Shown piece after piece: positions 1 to 5,458 of a stretch of 7,623 bases of DNA. How positions within the stretch are numbered: position 1 is the first letter of the stretch; every line of letters starts with the position of its first letter. A program made the translations under genes and the position numbers. The DNA is taken from positions 1 to 7,623 of the forward strand of contig JAERRQ010000017.1 in assembly GCA_016735355.1 (NCBI GenBank). Direction: 5' to 3'. Under the pieces are notes generated by a model. The model was not told where the DNA came from. It saw nothing but the letters and a program-made list of their open reading frames with translations, and ran no database searches. Source of the DNA: Desulfobacterales bacterium. Lineage in GTDB: Bacteria > Desulfobacterota > Desulfobacteria > Desulfobacterales > BuS5.

Positions 1-644
1 TATACGCCCCGTTCCCTGCCCGGCCAGATGAATTTGTGCAGTTGTAGGTGAAGCCTGACCTGCAGATTGTCCTGTAGTATCCAGACGGCGAGTTTTTCTA
101 TCGGTAGTAAAGCGGTAACAGGTGAGAATAGAATATTTCCTTTTGGAAAATCGGTTTTTATTAATTTGGTAATTTTTTTGGCATAATCATAATCATTGCG
201 ATTTGTTATTACAAATTTTACCTGATCGTTACATGTAAGTCTTTTCAGATTTATCATGTTATTTTTGTCTGATTCACCGCTGGCAGGGCATTTTATATCG
301 ACAATTTTTATACACCGGTCATCCACAATCTTGATATCGATGCTTCCGTTTGTCTCCAACAATACTTTATAACCTTTTTCCAGAAGGGTATATATTAATC
401 TGGGGGTTTCATACTGCAGCAACGGCTCCCCGCCGGTTATTTCCACAAGGCCGCATTTATAAGATGAGACACGTTTAACTATCTCATCCGTGTCGATTGT
501 TTTGCCTTCCTGCCATGCGTATTTTGTATCACAGTATGAACATTTTAAATTGCAGCCGCTAAGCCGTACAAAAACAGTTGCCAGGCCACTGAATAAAGAT
601 TCCCCTTGAATGCTGAAAAAAATTTCATTGACTAAAAGGGTCAT
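1..644 (-). CDS. queE: 7-carboxy-7-deazaguanine synthase QueE (radical SAM), stop codon cut by window edge
   Basis: Radical SAM enzyme that converts 6-carboxytetrahydropterin to 7-carboxy-7-deazaguanine, the ring-contraction step on the way to preQ0 and queuosine; cytosolic. Reading complement from 644 gives 214 residues. The N-terminus MTLLVNEIFFSIQGES is the family signature. The cluster-binding cysteines lie in a CX3CX2C motif (C31, C35, C38, in SGCNLKCSYCDT), the QueE variant of the radical SAM triad. TGGEPL follows at about 70-75 (SAM binding) and LLETNGS at about 100. The protein ends QLHKFIWPGRERGV, a typical QueE C-terminus, and the last two window bases begin a codon TA-, so a stop most likely falls just outside. 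The reading frame is otherwise intact and full length. ATG 644 has no strong Shine-Dalgarno, but homology fixes it. It is transcribed divergently from the DHH-CBS gene. No other queuosine gene is visible here. Confidence 0.93.
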   Translation of the reverse strand, partial: MTLLVNEIFFSIQGESLFSGLATVFVRLSGCNLKCSYCDTKYAWQEGKTIDTDEIVKRVSSYKCGLVEITGGEPLLQYETPRLIYTLLEKGYKVLLETNGSIDIKIVDDRCIKIVDIKCPASGESDKNNMINLKRLTCNDQVKFVITNRNDYDYAKKITKLIKTDFPKGNILFSPVTALLPIEKLAVWILQDNLQVRLHLQLHKFIWPGRERGV

Positions 645-687
645 AATCTGTTTTTGTAGGAGTTGATGGTTAATAAAATATAAAATC

Positions 688-706
688 TATAAAATTTAAT
701 TTTATA
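688..706. repeat. 19-bp perfect inverted repeat in the divergent intergenic region
   Basis: TATAAAATT (688-696), one central T (697), then AATTTTATA (698-706): 9-bp arms with a 1-nt spacer. A further direct copy of TATAAAAT lies at 679-686. The palindrome covers the candidate minus-strand -10 (706-701) and a possible plus-strand -10 (TATAAA 688-693, with a weak TTGATG -35 at 663-668 and 19-nt spacing). It could be an operator shared by both genes, or simply two facing -10 boxes in AT-only DNA. Confidence 0.4.
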
Positions 707-729
707 TCAGCAGACTTTTTTTTAGTAAA
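701..729 (-). promoter_or_regulatory. Candidate sigma70-type promoter for queE
   Basis: Read on the minus strand, TTTACT (729-724) and TATAAA (706-701) are separated by 17 nt, and the -10 is preceded by TGA, an extended -10 arrangement. A start near 693 would give a leader of roughly 50 nt before ATG 644. The assignment comes from motif and spacing only. The region is so AT-rich that -10-like hexamers are common by chance. Confidence 0.4.
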
Positions 730-736
730 CTGAAAT

Positions 737-2035
737 ATGCGTATAGCGACTACACACAAAAATACTGATTTTGATGCACTTGCTTCTCTGATTGCGGCAA
801 CTATTATCTATCCTGATGCAATTCCGGTACTCCCTAAAAATGTAAACCCGAATGTAAAAAGATTTATATCCATTCATAAGGACCTTTTCAGGATATGTGC
901 TCCCGACGAAATTGATTTGGAGAAGGTGGACAGCCTTGTTGTCGTGGATATTAATGACTGGGGCCGTCTGGAGGGCATGGAGGCGCTTGTCGATAAGGAT
1001 GGTCTTGAAATTATTTTGTGGGATCATCATCAGGCGGACGGCAATATTACTCCAGGCTGGAAATGCCATGAGGAGATGGGCGCCAACATTACGTTGATGG
1101 CGCGCAGTCTTAAAAAAGAGAATAAAACTTTTTCGTTCATTCACGCGACGCTTTTCCTTGCCGGGTTGTATGAGGATACAGGTAATCTTACCTTTCCTTC
1201 CACCAGAGTGGAAGATGTCTATGCTGCTGCATATTTCCTTGAGAGTGGGGCGGATTTGAATGTTGTCTCTTCGTTCTTAAGCCCGGCATACGGCGTGAGG
1301 CAGAAAGAGATTCTGTTTGAGATGATAAAATCTGCAAAGAGGATCAAGCTTAATGGTTATAGTATATGTTTTAACAAAGTTGATATCAGCGGGCATGTGG
1401 AAGGGCTGGCCGTTGTTGTCCGGATGTGCAGGGAGTTATTAAATGTCGATGCTGCTTTCGGTATCTTTCTTAACCGGGAAAGAGGCATGTGCATTGTAAT
1501 AGGCCGCAGCAATATTGACGGCATTAATGTCGGCAGTATTATGCAGAGTATTGGCGGAGGCGGACATCATGGAGCCGGTTCGGCCGTTGTCAAAACATTA
1601 AAACCCGATGCTATTGAGGAAATGATTACCGATTTGATAGAGGGTGATCAGCGGTCTTCTGTACATATAAGAGATCTTATGTCGTTTCCGGTTTTTACTT
1701 TATCTTCCGATGACAGCATGAGAAAGGCTGAGGATGCGCTCGTAGAAAAGGAATATACCGGAATTCCTGTTGTTAATGAAGGCAAGCTGGTTGGGATATT
1801 GTCGCGCCGTGATTTTAAGAAACTCAGGAAAGATTCACAGCTGGATGCGCCGATCAGGGCTTTTATGAGTACTAATGTTATTGCAGTGGAGCCCGGCAAA
1901 AGCATTATGAAAGCAGCAAAGTTGATGGTGAAACATGACATAGGGCGCCTGCCTGTTATTGAAAACGGGCAGATCATAGGTATTATCACAAGGTCTGATG
2001 TTATGTTATACTTTTATGATCTCCTGCCGGACTAA
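737..2035 (+). CDS. DHH/DHHA1 phosphoesterase-like protein with tandem CBS domains
   Basis: 432 residues. The DHH domain comes first: the N-terminal TTHKNTDFDAL (residues 5-15, with H7, D11, D13 as likely metal ligands), VVVDIND at 68-74, and the DHH triplet at 96-98. YEDTGNLTF follows at about 145. The DHHA1 substrate-binding part holds the glycine-rich GGGGHHGAGSA (273-283). Two CBS domains follow at about 309-362 and 373-428, which in other proteins bind adenine nucleotides. The same N-terminal architecture is known from long bacterial proteins of about 880 residues in which a CCA-adding/poly(A) polymerase-like nucleotidyltransferase domain follows the CBS pair. Here the protein stops right after CBS2 (DVMLYFYDLLPD), so the nucleotidyltransferase is absent. 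The substrate is unknown; a 3'-5' exonuclease on short RNA or a cyclic dinucleotide phosphodiesterase is possible by family. No clear Shine-Dalgarno precedes ATG 737, but the DHH signature begins at residue 5. manA follows after 10 nt, probably cotranscribed. Confidence 0.88.
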   Translation: MRIATTHKNTDFDALASLIAATIIYPDAIPVLPKNVNPNVKRFISIHKDLFRICAPDEIDLEKVDSLVVVDINDWGRLEGMEALVDKDGLEIILWDHHQADGNITPGWKCHEEMGANITLMARSLKKENKTFSFIHATLFLAGLYEDTGNLTFPSTRVEDVYAAAYFLESGADLNVVSSFLSPAYGVRQKEILFEMIKSAKRIKLNGYSICFNKVDISGHVEGLAVVVRMCRELLNVDAAFGIFLNRERGMCIVIGRSNIDGINVGSIMQSIGGGGHHGAGSAVVKTLKPDAIEEMITDLIEGDQRSSVHIRDLMSFPVFTLSSDDSMRKAEDALVEKEYTGIPVVNEGKLVGILSRRDFKKLRKDSQLDAPIRAFMSTNVIAVEPGKSIMKAAKLMVKHDIGRLPVIENGQIIGIITRSDVMLYFYDLLPD

Positions 2036-2045
2036 GGATAGATAA

Positions 2046-3284
2046 ATGAAAAACGCCGGATTGCTGAAAAATACCATTCAGGAATATGGATGGGGTTCAC
2101 ATACTCATATTGCACGGCTTATGGGCAACGATGAACCTTCTGAAAAACCCCAGGCTGAGCTCTGGATGGGGGCTCACCCCAAGGCTCCTTCCCGTGTAAT
2201 GATCGGGGGGAAATGGATCGGCCTGGATGCATTGATCGAGAGAGATCCCGAAGGAATTCTTGGTAAGGAGATCGCAAAAAAATTTAATAATCGGTTTCCT
2301 TATCTTTTTAAGGTGCTTGCGGCTGCAAGACCTTTGTCCATACAGGCCCATCCTGATATTTTACAGGCCAAAAAAGGCTTTTCAAAAGAAAACCTGCGCG
2401 GGATTCCTCTGGATGCCCCTGACAGAAACTACAAGGATGAAAATCATAAGCCGGAAATAATATGCGCCCTTACGCCCTTTTGGGCTCTGAACGGATTCAG
2501 GAGAATAAAAGATACCATATATTTTATGGAAAGGGTTTGCGGTTCCGGTTTAAGCATGGAAATAGGCTATATCAGGAAAGAACCGGATTCGGCTGGTCTT
2601 AAAAAGTTTTTTAACAGTCTTATGAGCATCAAAGAGAGCCGTTGCGCCAAAATAATAGATGAGGCTGTTTCCAATGCGCGTAATCTTGCAGAAAATAATG
2701 ATGTATACAAATGGATAATCAAACTGCGGGATGAATATCCGGAAGATATTGGTGTGCTCTCCCCGGTATTTCTCAATCTTGTATGCCTTAAGCCCGGTCA
2801 GGCTATGTTTCTTCCGGCAGGTGAACTGCATGCCTATCTTGAAGGGCTGGGTATAGAACTTATGGCAAATTCGGACAATGTATTAAGGGGCGGTCTTACC
2901 TCCAAGCATATCGATTTGCCTGAGCTGTTAAATACTTTGAACTTTCAGGAGAGGGATCCGGATATTCTTGAGCCTGTTTTAAGGTCGAACAATGAAAGTA
3001 CTTACGTTTCAGGGGCTGAAGAGTTTGTACTTTCCGTTATAACCTTGAAAGAAGGAGAAAAATATAAAAGCGCATCAGACCGGAGCGCGGAGATTATACT
3101 TTGCATAAAAGGTGAAGCGACCTTATTTGAAGCGGGCATGGAAAAAGAACTGATACTTTCTCAAGGGAACTCCGTGTTGATCCCTGCTTCTGTTGAAAAA
3201 TATTCTATTTCGGGTGATGCTGTTTTTTACAAGGCTGCGTGTGTGGGAGATTCTTTTGAAAAAGTAAAAAAAGTATTGACATAA
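2046..3284 (+). CDS. manA: Mannose-6-phosphate isomerase, class I
   Basis: Zinc enzyme that interconverts fructose-6-phosphate and mannose-6-phosphate, feeding GDP-mannose and surface polysaccharide synthesis; cytosolic. 412 residues, close to the usual type I length. The zinc ligands of the family are visible: Q100 and H102 in SIQAHPD, E137 in NHKPEI, and H262 in PAGELHAYLEG. The catalytic arginine falls in NVLRGGLTSKH (R281). The N-terminal NTIQEYGWGSHT is also typical of the family (residues 9-20). The C-terminal cupin-like part (about 320-412) is more divergent. AAGGA at 2034-2038, overlapping the stop of the preceding gene, gives a good Shine-Dalgarno 7 nt before ATG 2046, so translation may be coupled to the DHH-CBS gene. 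The functional link with that gene is unclear. The TTGACA of the next transcription unit straddles its stop codon. Confidence 0.95.
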   Translation: MKNAGLLKNTIQEYGWGSHTHIARLMGNDEPSEKPQAELWMGAHPKAPSRVMIGGKWIGLDALIERDPEGILGKEIAKKFNNRFPYLFKVLAAARPLSIQAHPDILQAKKGFSKENLRGIPLDAPDRNYKDENHKPEIICALTPFWALNGFRRIKDTIYFMERVCGSGLSMEIGYIRKEPDSAGLKKFFNSLMSIKESRCAKIIDEAVSNARNLAENNDVYKWIIKLRDEYPEDIGVLSPVFLNLVCLKPGQAMFLPAGELHAYLEGLGIELMANSDNVLRGGLTSKHIDLPELLNTLNFQERDPDILEPVLRSNNESTYVSGAEEFVLSVITLKEGEKYKSASDRSAEIILCIKGEATLFEAGMEKELILSQGNSVLIPASVEKYSISGDAVFYKAACVGDSFEKVKKVLT

Positions 3285-3302
3285 AAAAATTTTCAATATA
3301 AA
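3276..3302 (+). promoter_or_regulatory. Candidate promoter for the aromatic operon leader
   Basis: A perfect TTGACA (3276-3281) overlaps the last codons of manA and is followed after 15 nt by TATAAA (3297-3302). The spacing is short of the ideal 17 nt. A start near 3309 would leave the leader ORF's Shine-Dalgarno (AGGATGG, 3322-3328) intact. A perfect TATAAT also occurs at 3311-3316 but lacks a well-placed -35, and a start from it would fall on the Shine-Dalgarno. Confidence 0.5.
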
Positions 3303-3336
3303 TAACATTTTATAATTTTTCAGGATGGTTATTTTG

Positions 3337-3405
3337 ATGCGTAAGTTTTTTGCCAGGTTTTTTTATTTTTATTTTTTTATTTCGAGTCTGCCTGGCTTGC
3401 TTTGA
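3337..3405 (+). CDS. Phe/Tyr-rich leader peptide of the aromatic operon attenuator
   Basis: A 22-codon ORF starting MRKFFARFFYFYFF and ending SSLPGLL before TGA 3403-3405. Seven of its 22 residues are Phe and two are Tyr; none is Trp. An AGGATGG at 3322-3328 precedes ATG 3337 by 8 nt. An in-frame ATG at 3325 would add four residues but has no Shine-Dalgarno. Such leaders make ribosome position depend on charged tRNA, as in the well-known pheA leader of enteric bacteria. Here the stop codon lies at the end of RNA segment 1 (3388-3404), so a ribosome that finishes the peptide would mask that segment, while one stalled on the Phe/Tyr codons (3346-3378) would leave most of it free. Downstream are two tandem terminators and then an operon that includes pheA. 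The T-rich DNA could encode Phe by chance; the paired segments and the context argue against that. The peptide itself probably has no other function. Confidence 0.75.
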   Translation: MRKFFARFFYFYFFISSLPGLL

Positions 3406-3430
3406 AAAAGAACCAAAATCTATAGGAAAC

Positions 3431-3467
3431 AAAGCTGTGGGCAGAATTTTTATGCCGCAGCTTTTTT
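3431..3467 (+). terminator. Intrinsic terminator 1 of the attenuator
   Basis: AAAGCTGTGG-GCA (3431-3443) pairs with TGCCGCAGCTTT (3453-3464): 12 pairs including one G-T wobble, with one bulged G (3441) and a 9-nt loop. A run of six T begins at 3462, the first three inside the stem. It may also stop read-through from manA. Confidence 0.75.
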
Positions 3468-3469
3468 AG

Positions 3470-3502
3470 AAAGGCTGTGGAGTTTACTTCACGGCCTTTT
3501 TT
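3470..3502 (+). terminator. Intrinsic terminator 2 of the attenuator
   Basis: The arms 3470-3482 and 3487-3499 form 13 consecutive pairs, two of them G-T wobbles, closed by the loop TTTA. Six T follow from 3497 to 3502. It begins only two bases after the T-run of terminator 1, and its 5' arm nearly repeats that of terminator 1 (both contain GCTGTGG). Confidence 0.8.
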
Positions 3503-3627
3503 GTTTATAAGGAACGGGGACGAAATAATTTCCACGTTTCTAACCTTCCAGGGTATAGGAATTACAATTTTACAGGGTTTGAGAAAGTTTTGATATATTC
3601 TATTAATAGATTGTGTTAGGGGGATGT
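3503..3627 (+). other. Untranslated segment between attenuator and first structural gene
   Basis: 125 nt with no convincing gene on either strand. Possible secondary promoter elements are TTGAGA (3579-3584) and TATTAA (3601-3606) with 16-nt spacing, or TTTACA (3569-3574) and TATATT (3594-3599) with 19-nt spacing. Both are weak. A start from the first pair would fall almost on the Shine-Dalgarno AGGGGGA (3618-3624). The block 3509-3540, with GGAACGGGGACG, is GC-richer than its surroundings and has no assigned role. Confidence 0.35.
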
Positions 3628-4425
3628 ATGACATTTCTAGGAAAACAAATCAGGATGGAGCGGATTTTAAATCGGAATACTGGTAGAACCGTCATTGTTC
3701 CGATGGATCACGGTCTTTCCGTAGGTCCCATACCGGGCGTGATAGATATGAAAGACGCAGTCCGGAAAGTGGCGGAAGGCGGGGCTAACGCTATTGTTGA
3801 ACATAAAGGTCTCGTTAAGGCAGGACATCGCGGAGAGGGGAATGATATAGGATTGATAATACATCTTTCCGGATCAACAAGCCTGTCCCCTTTTCCGAAT
3901 TCCAAGTCACTGGTCTGCTCTGTGGAAGAGGCTGTAAAACTTGGGGCAGATGCAGTCTCCATACATGTGAACATAGGCGATGATAATGAAAAGGATATGT
4001 TGAAGGATTTCGGCCTGGTAAGTTATGAAGCGCGGACATGGGGGATGCCGCTCCTTGCCATGATTTATCCCAGGGGAGAGAAGATCAAGGATGAATATGA
4101 TGTGCAATTGGTAAAGCATGCGGCCCGTGTCGGTGACGAGATGGGCGCTGATATTGTCAAGGTTTCATACACCGGAAGTCCTGAATCATTTCGTGAAGTA
4201 GTCGCAGGCTGTTCGGTGCCGGTGGTAATAGCCGGGGGTGAAAAGATGGATTCCGATCAAGCCATTCTGGAGATGGTTAAAGGCTCGATAGATGCCGGAG
4301 GATCCGGCGTGTCAATCGGCCGCAATGTTTTCCAGCATAAAGATCCTACCCGAATGGTGCGGGCAATATCTTTGATTGTAAATGAGAACGGAACCGTTGA
4401 TGAAGCTCTTAAAATACTTGGATGA
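3628..4425 (+). CDS. aroA': 2-amino-3,7-dideoxy-D-threo-hept-6-ulosonate (ADH) synthase
   Basis: Class I (Schiff-base) aldolase of the FBA/DhnA family. The archaeal enzyme condenses L-aspartate semialdehyde with 6-deoxy-5-ketofructose 1-phosphate to give ADH, replacing DAHP synthase at the entry of the shikimate pathway. 265 residues from ATG 3628. The catalytic residues known from the Methanocaldococcus enzyme (D33, Y153, K184) map with constant offset to D27 in VPMDHG, Y147 in AMIYPRGE and K178 in [10 protein letters not shown] phosphate-binding glycine-rich end ([13 protein letters not shown], about 223-235) is present. A GTG at 3613 would add five residues, but AGGGGGA (3618-3624) lies inside that extension and serves ATG 3628; the family N-terminus ([12 protein letters not shown]) also starts there. 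First structural gene after the attenuator, with DHQ synthase II 34 nt downstream. A plain fructose-bisphosphate aldolase is unlikely given that neighbour. Confidence 0.9.
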   Translation: MTFLGKQIRMERILNRNTGRTVIVPMDHGLSVGPIPGVIDMKDAVRKVAEGGANAIVEHKGLVKAGHRGEGNDIGLIIHLSGSTSLSPFPNSKSLVCSVEEAVKLGADAVSIHVNIGDDNEKDMLKDFGLVSYEARTWGMPLLAMIYPRGEKIKDEYDVQLVKHAARVGDEMGADIVKVSYTGSPESFREVVAGCSVPVVIAGGEKMDSDQAILEMVKGSIDAGGSGVSIGRNVFQHKDPTRMVRAISLIVNENGTVDEALKILG

Positions 4426-4459
4426 ACAGCGGTTTGATAGAAACTTTAAGGATAACAAA

Positions 4460-5452
4460 ATGCGTAAAATATGGGTAAAAGTTGATCCGTGGGACAAGAA
4501 GATAGTTACCACAGCTCTTGAGGGCGGGGCCGATGGTATTATGGTGCCGAAAGGATTTTCCGAAAAAGTAAAACAACTTGGAAGAATTCAGACCATATCG
4601 GAAGACGGTGATCTGAAAATAGGAAAAGATGTAGTCGTTTTTACAATTAAAAGCGGAGAAGATGAGGATGAGATTGTAAAGCTGAGCCAGGACAAAAAGG
4701 TTATTTTAAAATGTACCGACTGGACAGTCATTCCACTTGAGAATCTTATTGCTAAAGGGGCAGATGTGATTGCAGAGGTTGAGAATCTCATGGATGCTGA
4801 GACGGCTTTCGGAATACTCGAAAAAGGGGTTAACCAGATTCTTTTTCATACATCGAACGTTGTAGAGTTAAAAAATGCGTTGTCCGTACTGTGCTCCGAT
4901 GAAGAGACAACCTCCCTGCAAGAGGCCGAGATAAGCGATATTATTCCCTTGGGAATGGGCGACCGGGTATGTGTGGATACATGTACATCTATGACAATAG
5001 GTGAAGGAATGCTTGTCGGCAACAGTAGCAGCGCCCTTTTTCTTGTACATTCGGAGAGCATATCCAATCCATATGTTGCACCAAGACCTTTCAGGGTAAA
5101 TGCAGGGCCGGTTCATGCTTACACAAGAGTACCCGGCGGAAAGACAAGATATCTTTCAGAGCTGGCAGCCGGTGATCAGATTCTTGTTACTGATTTTAAA
5201 GGCCGGACAACAGTCGGCATTGTAGGACGCCTGAAAATTGAAAAACGACCGCTGATGCTTGTAAAGGCGGTTGTGGATGGAACGGATATTACAACCATTC
5301 TTCAGAATGCGGAGACAATTCGCCTTACCGCTCCTGACGGCAATCCCGTGTCGGTTGTCACTCTTAAACCGGGAGACAGGGTTATGGTGGCGGTGGAGGC
5401 CGGGGGGAGGCATTTTGGCCATAAAATTGATGAAACAATAACGGAAAAATAG
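4460..5452 (+). CDS. aroB': 3-dehydroquinate synthase II
   Basis: In archaea this NAD-dependent enzyme oxidatively deaminates and cyclises ADH to 3-dehydroquinate; it is unrelated to the usual AroB. 330 residues from ATG 4460, in the family's size range. Recognisable stretches are the N-terminal WVKVDPWDKKIVTTALEGGA, VMVPKG-like GIMVPKGF at about 26-33, GEGMLVGNSSSALFLVHSES at about 181-200, and RPFRVNAGPVHAYTRVPGGK at about 209-228. The frame is open back to ATG 4382, overlapping the previous gene, but AAGGA (4448-4452) lies 7 nt before ATG 4460 and conservation begins there (MRKIWVKVDPWD), so the shorter form is chosen. Its place directly after ADH synthase is the classic pairing of this route, and no standard aroB or DAHP synthase gene is seen here. 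pheA follows after 6 nt. Confidence 0.92.
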   Translation: MRKIWVKVDPWDKKIVTTALEGGADGIMVPKGFSEKVKQLGRIQTISEDGDLKIGKDVVVFTIKSGEDEDEIVKLSQDKKVILKCTDWTVIPLENLIAKGADVIAEVENLMDAETAFGILEKGVNQILFHTSNVVELKNALSVLCSDEETTSLQEAEISDIIPLGMGDRVCVDTCTSMTIGEGMLVGNSSSALFLVHSESISNPYVAPRPFRVNAGPVHAYTRVPGGKTRYLSELAAGDQILVTDFKGRTTVGIVGRLKIEKRPLMLVKAVVDGTDITTILQNAETIRLTAPDGNPVSVVTLKPGDRVMVAVEAGGRHFGHKIDETITEK

Positions 5453-5458
5453 GATATT

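Larger units (their letters stand above)
3388..3502 (+). promoter_or_regulatory. Transcription attenuator with five alternately pairing segments
   Basis: Complementary segments follow one another. Segment 1 (3388-3404) pairs with segment 2 (3430-3444) through GCTTTG/CAAAGC and CTGCC/GGCAG around an internal loop. Segment 2 (3431-3443) also pairs with segment 3 (3453-3464), forming terminator 1. Segment 3 (3455-3464) also pairs with segment 4 (3470-3480) over 10 pairs with one bulge and a 5-nt loop. Segment 4 (3470-3482) also pairs with segment 5 (3487-3499), forming terminator 2. The 1:2 plus 3:4 state therefore contains no terminator, whereas 2:3 plus 4:5 contains both. With Phe scarce, a stalled ribosome leaves segment 1 free and favours read-through; with Phe plentiful, a ribosome at the stop codon hides segment 1 and favours termination. 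All pairings were found by reading; no folding energies were calculated. Confidence 0.72.

Noticed and set aside
666..683. Five-codon ORF (MVNKI) with GGAG just upstream in the divergent region
   Set aside because: Too short, with only 3-4 nt between the purines and ATG, and no paired RNA structure follows; probably chance.
722..1144. 140-residue open frame on the minus strand antisense to the DHH-CBS gene
   Set aside because: It lies opposite a well-conserved coding region, has no recognisable motif and is best explained as a shadow frame.
3311..3316. Perfect TATAAT as -10 of the leader promoter
   Set aside because: It is 29 nt from TTGACA, no good -35 lies 16-18 nt upstream, and a start from it would fall on the leader peptide's Shine-Dalgarno.
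3358..3381. T-run in the leader ORF as a terminator U-tract for manA
   Set aside because: No stable GC-rich hairpin lies immediately before it; the run is better explained as Phe codons.
3285..3627. T-box or other known riboswitch ahead of the aromatic operon
   Set aside because: I found no T-box core sequence (AGGGTGG-type) and no other riboswitch consensus; leader-peptide attenuation explains the hairpins better.
3377..3634. 85-residue open frame on the minus strand across the attenuator
   Set aside because: It reads through both terminator hairpins, starts on the wrong side of the ADH synthase ribosome binding site, and has no family resemblance.
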